A stretch of 63,000 nt of DNA from Agaribacterium haliotis (GTDB lineage: Bacteria; Pseudomonadota; Gammaproteobacteria; Pseudomonadales; Cellvibrionaceae), in assembly GCF_002312815.1 (NCBI RefSeq), contig NZ_NKQJ01000017.1, forward strand, positions 1 through 63,000. Reading direction: 5' to 3'. The notes beneath the pieces were generated by a model, which saw only the letters and a program-made list of their open reading frames with translations, searched no databases and was not told where the DNA came from. The position numbers and the translations under genes were made by a program. This document shows, piece after piece, positions 52,751 to 60,914 of the stretch (positions are counted from its first letter, which is position 1; the number at the start of each line of letters is the position of its first letter).

Positions 52751-53245
52751 ATGAGCACTTACCCCCGTAGTTTCTCTCATATTGGTATATCCGTTCCCAA
52801 TGTAGAAAAAGCCGCCAAATTTTACAGTGATGTAATGGGCTGGTATCAGATTATGCCGCCCACGCGTATTACTGAGGAATCTGAAACGGCCATCGGCCAG
52901 ATGTGTATAGATGTATTTGGCACGGGCTGGGGCTCGTTTAAGATTGCACACATGTCAACCGGAGACAGAATTGGGGTTGAGATGTTTGAATTTAATAACA
53001 ATGAAACTCCGACGGAGTTTGAGTACTGGAAAACAAGTACTTTTCATTTCTGTGTTCAGGACCCGGACATTGAAGGCCTGGTACAAAAAATTGTTGCTCA
53101 CGGCGGCAAACAGCGCATGCCTATCAGAGAGTACTACCCGGGCGAAAAACCCTTTCGCATGTGTTATGTTGAAGACCCCTTTGGTTTGATTTTTGAGGTC
53201 TACTCCCACAGCTACGAGCTAACCTACTCGGCAGGAGCCTATTAA
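52751..53245 (+). CDS. VOC-family (glyoxalase/dioxygenase-fold) protein
   Basis: The 164-residue protein has the paired beta-alpha-beta-beta-beta units of the vicinal oxygen chelate fold. 'FSHIGISVPNVEKAAKFYSD' is the first-strand metal histidine region, 'STFHFCVQDPDIEGLVQKIV' the second and 'MCYVEDPFGLIFEVYSHSYE' the last, with a Glu ligand. The likely metal ligands His, His and Glu are all present. Substrate unknown; lactoylglutathione lyase, dioxygenase and resistance functions are all in this family. A CGAGGAAATGTT RBS precedes the ATG. Confidence 0.9.
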   Translation: MSTYPRSFSHIGISVPNVEKAAKFYSDVMGWYQIMPPTRITEESETAIGQMCIDVFGTGWGSFKIAHMSTGDRIGVEMFEFNNNETPTEFEYWKTSTFHFCVQDPDIEGLVQKIVAHGGKQRMPIREYYPGEKPFRMCYVEDPFGLIFEVYSHSYELTYSAGAY

Positions 53246-53345
53246 TAGCTGCGGGTGTGGTGAGGGTGTGGTGAGGGTATAGCAGCGAATTTATCCTGTT
53301 ATTGAGCTTTTGCATAACTAGCCAGAACGGCTATCAGGAACAAAT

Positions 53346-54266
53346 ATGTATAAATGGAGTTTGTCGGTCGCGCTTTATTCTCTGTGTTTTCAAGCGGCCT
53401 TTGCCGGCGATAAAAACGCAGAGCCTGCAGTTAACAAGCTGCAAGCCGAAGAGCCTGAAATTATTCTGGCGATGGATGTCAAATGGACAGCCTTAAACCC
53501 CAAGCGCGGCGATAAAAGCCCGCAAGCTGCAAATCTTTGGGGCGATCGCACGACAAGCGGGCCTGCTGGTTTTTTAGTTAAGTTTGCCGACGGCTTTTCA
53601 TCGCCAGCACATATCCACAATGTCAGTTATCGCGGCGTTGTTATTCAAGGCCTTGTGCACAATGATGATAAGAACGCCGAGCCTATGTGGATGCCGACAA
53701 GTTCATACTGGACGCAACCGGCCGGCGAGGTGCATATTACCTCTGCCAAGTCTGCTAAAAATGCTCTGCTTAATGGCGCACCAAGCGCAGCCGCCAAACA
53801 AGAGCCTGAAAATTATGAGCTGCCGGCGCTGGCCTCCGACAGTGTCGCTTATATAGAGATTGATAGCGGCCCCTACCTGGTAAAACCCGCAGAAAAAGCC
53901 TTTGATAACGGCGAGCGACCAGTCAATATCGATGCCCAAAACCTGTTTTGGCACGAAGCCGATGCCGGTATTGAGCAAGCCTATTTATGGGGGAAAAACA
54001 AAAAAGCTCATCTTAATGCAACGCTGCTGCGCTTGCCGGCGGGTGCCGCAGGGCAATTAAAAAGTGACGAGGGCCTTCGCGCCGTGGTTATCGATGGCAG
54101 TTTTGGTTATCGCTGGCATCCCGATACCCGGGCTTGGCTAATGCAGCCCGGCGCATATTTTTCAGCCAAAAACAAAAGCCAGCACCGCCTGTTATGTGAA
54201 TCTAAAAAGCCCTGTACGCTCTATATTCGGGCTAAAGGTTTGTATCAGTTTGAGCCTGAAAATTAG
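53346..54266 (+). CDS. Secreted DUF4437-type cupin protein
   Basis: The 306-residue protein begins with a signal peptide ('[20 protein letters not shown]'). It then shows two cupin-like halves: the first around '[20 protein letters not shown]' with His ligands and '[14 protein letters not shown]', the second around '[20 protein letters not shown]' and '[20 protein letters not shown]'. This matches DUF4437 (ChrR-like cupin) proteins. The second half has few metal-ligand histidines, so only one site may be functional. It is 100 bp downstream of the VOC gene on the same strand; AGGAACAAAT precedes the ATG. Confidence 0.8.
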   Translation: MYKWSLSVALYSLCFQAAFAGDKNAEPAVNKLQAEEPEIILAMDVKWTALNPKRGDKSPQAANLWGDRTTSGPAGFLVKFADGFSSPAHIHNVSYRGVVIQGLVHNDDKNAEPMWMPTSSYWTQPAGEVHITSAKSAKNALLNGAPSAAAKQEPENYELPALASDSVAYIEIDSGPYLVKPAEKAFDNGERPVNIDAQNLFWHEADAGIEQAYLWGKNKKAHLNATLLRLPAGAAGQLKSDEGLRAVVIDGSFGYRWHPDTRAWLMQPGAYFSAKNKSQHRLLCESKKPCTLYIRAKGLYQFEPEN

Positions 54267-54332
54267 CTGGTATTTAGCTCTGTGCTGCCTTTCAATTTGC
54301 TTGCGTTAAGAAAGCCCGCTTTGTTTTGACTA

Positions 54333-54572
54333 TTAGTAGTCTGTATTGCCACTTATGCCTGCCATACGAGAAAGAATCGTTTGGAATTCTTTCTGGCTGA
54401 TATCAATGTGCTCAAGTACGCGGCCGTAGAGCAGTGCCGTTGCTACATTGCGCCCGCCCAGTTCTTTTTGTGCGCGATACAAACAATACAAAATGACTCG
54501 CTCTTTTTGGTTTAAACCGTCGCGTGCATCGGCGATTTCATCTAAGAGCTGTTTGTGTTGTGGCTCGCTCAT
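54333..54572 (-). CDS. Small conserved-looking hypothetical protein (79 aa)
   Basis: A 79-residue, helix-rich cytoplasmic protein ('LLDEIADARDGLNQKERVIL', 'DISQKEFQTILSRMAGISG'). There is no membrane segment or signal. The regular heptad-like spacing and lack of low complexity make it a credible gene. I do not recognise its family. It converges with the DUF4437 gene and is divergent from the BlaI operator region. Confidence 0.6.
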   Translation of the reverse strand: MSEPQHKQLLDEIADARDGLNQKERVILYCLYRAQKELGGRNVATALLYGRVLEHIDISQKEFQTILSRMAGISGNTDY

Positions 54573-54730
54573 GGTGTTTGTGTTGGGCTATTCATTCAGG
54601 TCATTTAGATCATTTAGGCGCTGCGACAGTTTTAGTTGTACTGTGACGGAATAATAACGCAGCTTTTTAATTTCTTGTATCTGCTTATTTGGGAGTGAAA
54701 GCATGGGCGAATTTCTCGTTTATTTCCATG

Positions 54731-54779
54731 TGCGACTTCTGTCGCATATTTTGCTTGACTAGGTGCGACTAATGTCGCA
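54731..54779. promoter_or_regulatory. Two perfect BlaI-type operator palindromes
   Basis: TGCGACTTCTGTCGCA (54731-54746) and TGCGACTAATGTCGCA (54764-54779) share TGCGAC-N4-GTCGCA, with centres 33 bp apart, about three helical turns. They lie 51-99 bp before the blaI-like start at 54830, with a possible -35 (TTGACT, 54755-54760) between them, so bound repressor would block the promoter. The half-site differs from the staphylococcal TACA-TGTA type. Confidence 0.85.
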
Positions 54780-54829
54780 CTATGCTTGGCAAGTGCCATG
54801 TAGCAGCGATAGATAGTCAGGAATTCAAT

Positions 54830-55228
54830 ATGCCTCAGCCAACCTCGCCAGAATTGGCTTTATTAAAGTGCCTTTGGAAAAGCCAGCCACAGACGGCCCG
54901 TGAGCTGCACAATGAAGTGGGGGTGCAGCAACAGTGGAGTTACTCCAGTACTCGCAAGGTACTGGAGCGCATGGGAGAGAAGGGCCTTGTTGTAATTAGC
55001 GATCAAGGCAATAAAAAGATTTACCGCGCGAAAGTGGAAAAGCTTAGTACTTTAGCGGCCTACGCTCGCGATTTTGCTCGTCGAGTATTGGAGCTCGAAG
55101 GGCCAATACCTGCAGCACTATTTGGCTCCAGCCATTTGGTAAATAAAGATGAGCTGGCAGAGCTAGAAAACCTTATTAATGAGGCCGATAAACAACTCGA
55201 ATCTAAGCAAGGTGACGGCGATGTCTGA
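54830..55228 (+). CDS. BlaI/MecI-family repressor
   Basis: The 132-residue protein is a winged-helix BlaI/MecI/CopY repressor: 'SPELALLKCLWKSQPQTARE', 'YSSTRKVLERMGEKGLVVI', followed by a C-terminal dimerisation helix region. The ATG at 54830 follows AGGAATTCAAT; the longer frame to 54782 would overlap the operator and is rejected. The two operators upstream are consistent with autoregulation. The M56-M23 gene overlaps its 3' end by 8 bases, as in bla/mec systems where the membrane protease triggers repressor cleavage. Confidence 0.93.
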   Translation: MPQPTSPELALLKCLWKSQPQTARELHNEVGVQQQWSYSSTRKVLERMGEKGLVVISDQGNKKIYRAKVEKLSTLAAYARDFARRVLELEGPIPAALFGSSHLVNKDELAELENLINEADKQLESKQGDGDV

Positions 55229-56672
55229 TTTACTTTGGGTGCTGTTATTATGTTTGTTTTTAAGCCTTGTGTTTTATGCCCTGCTAAAACTGAGTGCTTT
55301 TTTTCGTGTGCCTGAATCTGACAACCTCTGGTTTTTCTGCGCTTTTCTAAGCTTATTTCCGCTATTTTATTTTGTGTTTGTCTCTTCTGGTTTAACTCCA
55401 GGCTATGCCCTGGGCTTTTCCCTGGACTATTGGCAGGGCTTAAGCGTGCTTGGCGAAAATGGCAAAGCCTTTGCCACTGAGTTGCTCGCACCCGAAGCTG
55501 CTTTGTTGCCGTGGTGGAACGACTACAGGCTTGTCGTAGTTAAAGGCTTGGGTGGAATCTTTTCGCTGTTCTGTGTACCGCTACTTTTTTTGGCGGCTAG
55601 TTTATCACTGTGTTCTTTGGGGAAGTTTGTTTACAGCAACGTTAAAATGAGCATGCTATTTTCCCGGTGTAAAGAAAAATGCGTAAACAACTTGCCTGCG
55701 AGACAAAAGCTGCTTATTAGTAAATACCGCGTAAAGGTTTTACAAAGTGACAAAGCTATTTCGCCTTTTGTATTTGGCTTGTCGAGCGCGACTCTGGTTT
55801 TACCTGGTTATTTTGATGAGCTTGAGCTTAATCACCGTATCGCACTTATTGATCATGAGCTAATGCATGTTCAGCGCAAGGACTACCGCAAGTTGTGGCT
55901 GCTTCGGGCGCTGGTATGCTTTGCCGGTTTTAACCCTCTGTTAAAGCGTTTTGAAGCCAACTACGTCGATGCAATGGAGCTAAGCTGTGACAGAGATGTT
56001 CTTAGATTGAATAAGCTTGATGCGAAAGTTTACGCCGCTTCACTATTCCAGTGTTTAAAGTTAAGCACGGAGCCGGTCAATCGAGCCCTCTATGTGGCCT
56101 TTTCCGCTTCGGCTAAAGCCAGTCATTCCGGTTTTAATAAAAAACGTTTTCAAAAAATACTCCATGGCGCCAAGCCGGCCAACGTAATGTCTAGTTTGCT
56201 GTTGGGCCTTGCGGCAATGTTTGTTGCTGTAAGTGTGAATGCGTCGTTGACGAACAAGACGCAGGGTGTTCCCGCATTGCAAGCTTGGCAGGTACCGGTA
56301 AAGCACTACCGCCTTAGTTCCCAGTTTGGTTTAAAACAAAAAATTAGAAATAACAAGGCCCATTCAGGCGTTGATCTTGCTGCCCCAGAAGGCACGCAGC
56401 TGTTCAGCGCCAATGCGGGCATCGTTCGTATTGCTGACGATAACAGCTTACATGCCAGCCTCGGTAAGGCTGTAATTATTGAACATGCCCAGGGTTTAAC
56501 GACGCTTTATTCCCATATGCAAGATATTGCTGTTGTCGCCGGCCAACGGGTTGAGGCCGGTGAGAAAATTGGCACTGTTGGCCGTACTGGCAAAGCCACG
56601 GGGCCGCATCTTCACTTTGAGCTTCGTCAAAACGATAAAGCCGTCGACCCAAATCATTTCTTAGATTTTTAA
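55221..56672 (+). CDS. BlaR1-like M56 membrane protease fused to an M23 peptidase domain
   Basis: The 483-residue protein starts with three or four membrane helices (1-140). It then has a cytoplasmic M56 peptidase domain with zinc motif HELMH (212-216, 'LIDHELMHVQRKD') and 'VDAMELSCDRDV' carrying the third ligand region, a further helix near 322-342, and a C-terminal M23 (LytM-like) domain with His381 and Asp385 ('HSGVDL') and 'GPHLHFELR' (His463 and His465). In BlaR1/MecR1 the C-terminal domain is a penicillin sensor; here an extracytoplasmic peptidoglycan-hydrolase-type domain takes that place. Start at 55221, with AAGGTGA upstream, overlaps the repressor gene by 8 bases. Confidence 0.93.
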   Translation: MSDLLWVLLLCLFLSLVFYALLKLSAFFRVPESDNLWFFCAFLSLFPLFYFVFVSSGLTPGYALGFSLDYWQGLSVLGENGKAFATELLAPEAALLPWWNDYRLVVVKGLGGIFSLFCVPLLFLAASLSLCSLGKFVYSNVKMSMLFSRCKEKCVNNLPARQKLLISKYRVKVLQSDKAISPFVFGLSSATLVLPGYFDELELNHRIALIDHELMHVQRKDYRKLWLLRALVCFAGFNPLLKRFEANYVDAMELSCDRDVLRLNKLDAKVYAASLFQCLKLSTEPVNRALYVAFSASAKASHSGFNKKRFQKILHGAKPANVMSSLLLGLAAMFVAVSVNASLTNKTQGVPALQAWQVPVKHYRLSSQFGLKQKIRNNKAHSGVDLAAPEGTQLFSANAGIVRIADDNSLHASLGKAVIIEHAQGLTTLYSHMQDIAVVAGQRVEAGEKIGTVGRTGKATGPHLHFELRQNDKAVDPNHFLDF

Positions 56673-56770
56673 CTGAATAAGCTTCTCGCTTAATTCAAGC
56701 CCCTTATCTAGCTTTAACACCCACTAAACAAGTGCGCAGGTGAGAGCTCGTGCACCAGTAAGGAAATTTT

Positions 56771-57745
56771 ATGAAAAGATTAATTAATACATTGTTAGTG
56801 ATATCTTGTGGCACTCTGGCTAATGTTAGCTTGGCGGATTCAAGCGTTGGCCTTACTAAAGCTGCGCAGCCGAAGCTGGAAAAAGCTGGCGCCGTTGAGC
56901 TAACTCACAGCCAGAGCCTTTCTATCACCTCCAGCGATACGGGCCTGGAGTACGACTTACTCGTGCGTTTTCCTGCTGATTACTCCACCAGCACACGCAA
57001 TTATCCGCTTGTTTTGCTCAGCGATAGCGATTTTTCATTTCCTGCAGTTACTGCGGTTTCGGCCTTAATGGGTGGGCGGGATATAGAATCTTTTATTGCG
57101 GTTGCTGTATCTTATTCCAAAGGCCACAGCGCACAGCTAAGCCGCACAAGGGACTATACACCCACCTATGCGCCCGACGAGTCTGGCGCTCACTCGCTTG
57201 AGGCACAAAAACACTCCGGCCGTGCCAAAGCGTATATGAATTTTATTGAAAAGGATGTATTTCCCGCACTTGAGCAACTTTACCGGGTGGATACAAAAAA
57301 GCGTATCTATGTTGGCCATTCGTTTGGCGCGTTGCTTGGTACCGCGATGTTGTTTGAACGGCCGCAGCTGTTTACTAGCTATATACTTGGCAGCCCTTCA
57401 CTGTGGTATGACAACAGGGCTATTTTTGCTATCGAAGACAGTTATGCACAAACACACAAGGATCTGGATGCCCAAGTGTTAATGTATATAGGCTCACAAG
57501 AAAATAAAAATAAACATAAAAACATGGTGGAAGATTTGTACCGCTTTCATCAAACACTTAAACAGCGGTCGTACCCAAGCCTGGAAATAGACAGTTTTGA
57601 AATACAAGGGGCGTCGCATTTTAGTACCTTTTCTTTGATGCTGGTAGACGCCTTAAGTCGCACGCTTGTAAAAACTGAGTCGAATAAAACATGGGCTAAC
57701 AAAGCAGCTGCGAAGCCGGGTTTTGCTATTACGGAATTAAACTGA
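56771..57745 (+). CDS. Secreted alpha/beta-hydrolase (putative esterase)
   Basis: The 324-residue protein has a signal peptide ('INTLLVISCGTLANVSLADS') and an alpha/beta-hydrolase fold of the esterase D/IroE-like type: 'RNYPLVLLSDSDFSFPAV' and the nucleophile elbow 'YVGHSFGALLG' with the catalytic Ser in GHSFG. A C-terminal His in 'GASHFSTFSLML' fits the catalytic triad. It overlaps the sulfatase gene by one base (TGATG), so they are cotranscribed. A role in deacetylating or deacylating a sulfated substrate is only a guess. Confidence 0.88.
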   Translation: MKRLINTLLVISCGTLANVSLADSSVGLTKAAQPKLEKAGAVELTHSQSLSITSSDTGLEYDLLVRFPADYSTSTRNYPLVLLSDSDFSFPAVTAVSALMGGRDIESFIAVAVSYSKGHSAQLSRTRDYTPTYAPDESGAHSLEAQKHSGRAKAYMNFIEKDVFPALEQLYRVDTKKRIYVGHSFGALLGTAMLFERPQLFTSYILGSPSLWYDNRAIFAIEDSYAQTHKDLDAQVLMYIGSQENKNKHKNMVEDLYRFHQTLKQRSYPSLEIDSFEIQGASHFSTFSLMLVDALSRTLVKTESNKTWANKAAAKPGFAITELN

Positions 57746-59106
57746 TGTTTTATAGCTTGCTTGTTTTTTTACAAGCTCGGTTTGCAATAACTGTTCTTGC
57801 GCTTGGCAGCGCAAGTTTTGCTGGTGCTGAGGCTTCAGTCTTTACTACCGCTGAAGGCTCGGGTTTCACTACCGCTGAAGGCTTGGTTTTCACTACCGCT
57901 GAAGGCTCTCCCAACCAAGGAACGCCCAATATTGTTTTAATCGTCGCCGATTATATGGGCTATGCGGATATCGAGCCCTACGGTGCGCGGGATGTTCGCA
58001 CACCGGGTATCAATCGCTTGGCGCAAGAGGGCATCAAATTTAACAGCCACTATACGTCTGCGCCAATGTGTATTCCGGCCAGGGCCTCTTTGTTAAGCGG
58101 TTCATATCCCGCCAAAGTAAGGCGCGGGCCGGGTTTGCACGCCGATGACAACCGGCTGCTTCGCGGCTTAAAAAATCAAGGCTATCGAACGGCGGTCATT
58201 GGTAAGTGGCACCTTGGCTCCAGTGAGGGTTTTCATCCATTGGATCATGGTTTTGACTATTTCTATGGTTTTGATTCGTGGACCTTGGCTTATCACTCTC
58301 ATCTGGATTCCGATGGTGAACCGGGCCTGTATAAAAACCGGGAGCGAATTGATCAAAGCGGTTATTTAACCGAGCTCTTTAGTCAAGAGGCTTCTCGTTT
58401 TATCTTTGCCGACAACAAGGCGAAGAGCAAACACAACAAGCAGCCTTTTTTCCTGTATCTGGCTTATAACGTGGCTTTGCCTCCTTATCAGGCTCCCAAT
58501 CTAAAAGAGGAGCTCTGGCACACCGGTTGGGCTGCCCTTGAAGCCGGTCGCAAACCGTATGTGGCGATGATAGAAGCGATGGACGCGGGCATTTATTCCC
58601 TGCTGAAACAGCTCGATGAACAGGGGCTTAGCGACAATACACTGGTAATCTTTACTTACGATCACGGCGGGCGAAATCTTGCAGACACAGGGCCACTGTT
58701 TCACGGCTTTGGTTCTTTGTGGGAAGGGGGGATACGTGTGCCTTTGTTAATTCGTTGGCCCGGTAAAATTCAAAGCGGTAAAGAGCAAAATACCCCGAGC
58801 ATCATTATGGATCTTACGGCAACAATGTTGGCCGCCGCAGGTGTCAATGTCGATTCAGGTGCAAACGAGCTGGATGGCCGGAGCTTGCTCAATCAAAAGC
58901 TATTTCAAGAAAGTGCAAAAAACAGGGCGCTATATTGGCGTTGGCGTGATAAGCGTGCGGTGAGGCAAGGGCCGTGGAAATATTTAAGCGATAATCACAA
59001 CCAGTTTTTATTTGATGTAAGCAAAGACCCCGGTGAGCGCAACAACTTGTTTTTTAAACAGCCCAAAAAAGCGGCAGAGCTAAAGAACATGCTGGAGCGT
59101 TTTTAG
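57745..59106 (+). CDS. Sulfatase-family enzyme with atypical first metal site
   Basis: The 453-residue protein is a type I sulfatase with signal peptide and the formylglycine motif 'MCIPARASLLSG' (Cys109-Ile-Pro-Ala-Arg). The N-terminal calcium motif normally contains two adjacent Asp residues ('DD'); here it reads 'IVADYMGYAD', with Asp69 kept and Tyr70 at the second position. Other motifs are 'GYRTAVIGKWHLG' and 'DHGGRNLADT' (Asp-His in place of Asp-Asn). Between the signal and the domain are three 8-residue FTTAEG repeats encoded by 24-bp DNA repeats. It is coupled to the esterase gene. The sulfated substrate is unknown. Confidence 0.88.
   Translation: MFYSLLVFLQARFAITVLALGSASFAGAEASVFTTAEGSGFTTAEGLVFTTAEGSPNQGTPNIVLIVADYMGYADIEPYGARDVRTPGINRLAQEGIKFNSHYTSAPMCIPARASLLSGSYPAKVRRGPGLHADDNRLLRGLKNQGYRTAVIGKWHLGSSEGFHPLDHGFDYFYGFDSWTLAYHSHLDSDGEPGLYKNRERIDQSGYLTELFSQEASRFIFADNKAKSKHNKQPFFLYLAYNVALPPYQAPNLKEELWHTGWAALEAGRKPYVAMIEAMDAGIYSLLKQLDEQGLSDNTLVIFTYDHGGRNLADTGPLFHGFGSLWEGGIRVPLLIRWPGKIQSGKEQNTPSIIMDLTATMLAAAGVNVDSGANELDGRSLLNQKLFQESAKNRALYWRWRDKRAVRQGPWKYLSDNHNQFLFDVSKDPGERNNLFFKQPKKAAELKNMLERF
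57841..57912 (+). repeat. Three 24-bp tandem repeats in the sulfatase gene
   Basis: Three 24-bp units (TTTACTACCGCTGAAGGCTC and variants) encode 8-residue FTTAEG repeats between the signal peptide and the sulfatase domain. The repeat keeps frame. The GCTGAAGGCT core resembles units of the intergenic repeat at 29734-29857. Confidence 0.85.
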
Positions 59107-59347
59107 TGGCTAGAAGGGGCAGCTGGCGGACATCTAACAAAAGCCTTTTGACGTGTTTTAGTCTGCCCACTGGTAATTGGTTCAAGATAGCCGTGATAGG
59201 CGGCTGTCGACCCAAAGCGGCTGTTGCTAGCTCGGTCATGAAGCGGCTAAGATCTGTCTTTCGATAAATACACCTTAAGAATCTATGAATGCCCGCTTGA
59301 ACGTACACAGTCAGCTCGTATTTGTATGTTAGCGATAAGTGTTTAGC

Positions 59348-60685
59348 ATGTTTCAAGCTTCAGAAATTACAGTTGGCCTTCAAGTGATGCCTTTGTTAGC
59401 GGCTCAATTGTTGCTGGTGGTACTGGTCTACTTTGTTTTGGTTAGAAAGCAGGTAGCGGCAGACTACAAATTGTACAGCTGCTTTCTAGCTAGCTACATT
59501 TTCTTTTTGCTTGGCCGGGCCTTGCAGCAATATTTGACGGTGGATACTGGCCTAGTTGTTTTGTATACCCGCATGTCTTTGCTCTTTAGCGTGGGCATTC
59601 CTGCTCTTGTCATCGCTATCTTCAAGCAGTCAGGCTACAAGCTCACGCGCTTCTTTCAATATCTGTGCTTTATTGTCGGGGCAGTGCTTTCGCTGCTCTA
59701 CGTGATTTTGACAGATGCTTTCCAGCAGTTGTTTAGCTTCTCCGCCTTAGACTTACCTCTGATTGGAGGGCTTATCACTGAAAGGGCGCCTCATATTGTG
59801 CAAATTCTTGCATCTCTGGCTTTGGTGCTGCCGGCAAGCGTGTTGCTATTTCAGGAGCATAAAAAAACCAATGTAAAAAGCTCACTGGCCTTTCTTGTAG
59901 GTTCCCTCGTCTTTGGCTTATTGATGCTCTATGGGATCGTCTGGATTGAAGTGTTTGGTGTTATCTACGCGGGGTCTATTTTCTGTGCGATTTGTTGGTG
60001 CTGGGCGGTTGTGCAGGATATTCAGGAATCAAAAGGGCGCTCGGCAGTATTGCAGGATGAACTGCAGCTGCTCTTTCTGAAGGGGCATTCCGGCAAGGCT
60101 ATGGGGCTCGAAAAGCTGATCGAGGAGCTTGAGGAGCATTCAAATGGTGATCTGGCCCTATATAAGCTAAGGGTCAGAAGCATCCTCAACCGTTTGATCG
60201 ACTACGGTATTGAGTCCGGTGCTGACGCTAAGCGCTTGCTGGAGAAGAATGAGACCCACTTAAAGAGCGTTGAACAGAGCGAGGACATCGATACTTTGCG
60301 CAGGGTGCTTAATGAGGAGGCTGCAGGCCTGTCTCAGCTGATCAGCTCAAGCAATACGCCGCATCAAGGCCTCGAAAAGGCAAAAAGCTATATTCAGGAT
60401 AATTTCCAAGCAGAACTTTCTGTGGATCAAGTGGCTACACACATAGGCATGAGTCGCTCGAGTTTCATGCGCATCTTCAAGAAAGGCACAGGTACCACCT
60501 TTAACCAGTACTTAACGGAGCTGAGGATGGCTAAAGCCAAGCAGCTTTTGTTAGAAAAATCCGTTACTGAAACCGCATTTGAAGTGGGTTACGCCTCATC
60601 GAGCTATTTCAGCACTGCCTTTAAAAAGCATGTAGGCCTTAGCCCAGCGCAGTACCAACAGGCGGAAAACAACATACATCCGTGA
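59348..60685 (+). CDS. Membrane-anchored AraC-family regulator upstream of GH115
   Basis: The 445-residue protein has about seven membrane helices (about 8-235, such as 'LLAAQLLLVVLVYFVLV' and 'FLVGSLVFGLLMLYGIVW'). A helical linker runs to about 345, then an AraC DNA-binding domain (about 345-440) shows 'LSVDQVATHIGMSRSSFMRI' and 'VTETAFEVGYASSSYFSTAF' and 'LSPAQYQQ'. The ATG at 59348 is preferred over a GTG at 59339. The gene lies 229 bp before the GH115 gene on the same strand and is likely its activator, sensing a xylan-derived signal across the membrane. Confidence 0.88.
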   Translation: MFQASEITVGLQVMPLLAAQLLLVVLVYFVLVRKQVAADYKLYSCFLASYIFFLLGRALQQYLTVDTGLVVLYTRMSLLFSVGIPALVIAIFKQSGYKLTRFFQYLCFIVGAVLSLLYVILTDAFQQLFSFSALDLPLIGGLITERAPHIVQILASLALVLPASVLLFQEHKKTNVKSSLAFLVGSLVFGLLMLYGIVWIEVFGVIYAGSIFCAICWCWAVVQDIQESKGRSAVLQDELQLLFLKGHSGKAMGLEKLIEELEEHSNGDLALYKLRVRSILNRLIDYGIESGADAKRLLEKNETHLKSVEQSEDIDTLRRVLNEEAAGLSQLISSSNTPHQGLEKAKSYIQDNFQAELSVDQVATHIGMSRSSFMRIFKKGTGTTFNQYLTELRMAKAKQLLLEKSVTETAFEVGYASSSYFSTAFKKHVGLSPAQYQQAENNIHP

Positions 60686-60790
60686 GCCCCTAAGCCCTTG
60701 TTGGCGCCACTCTTCCTTCGTTTTGCCCCGTCAATATTGCCCCTTCACCATTAAAAATCCTCTCGATTTGGCTCGAAGTAGGGCAAAACC

Positions 60791-60823
60791 TAAAGTCCTG
60801 AGACGATATTTAAAGTCTTAGAC
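60791..60823 (+). promoter_or_regulatory. Direct-repeat candidate AraC site upstream of GH115
   Basis: TAAAGTCCTGAGAC (60791-60804) is followed 20 bp later, start to start, by TAAAGTCTTAGAC (60811-60823). Direct repeats two helical turns apart are typical of AraC-type regulators, and an AraC gene lies just upstream. The site is 92-124 bp before the GH115 ATG. Confidence 0.6.
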
Positions 60824-60914
60824 CCAAAAAATGATGCTCTAGGGCGGTGCCTAACCTAGATTCATGCCTCCCGCTGCCCAAGAGCGGCGATCTGACATTG
60901 AGGCACTTATAACC

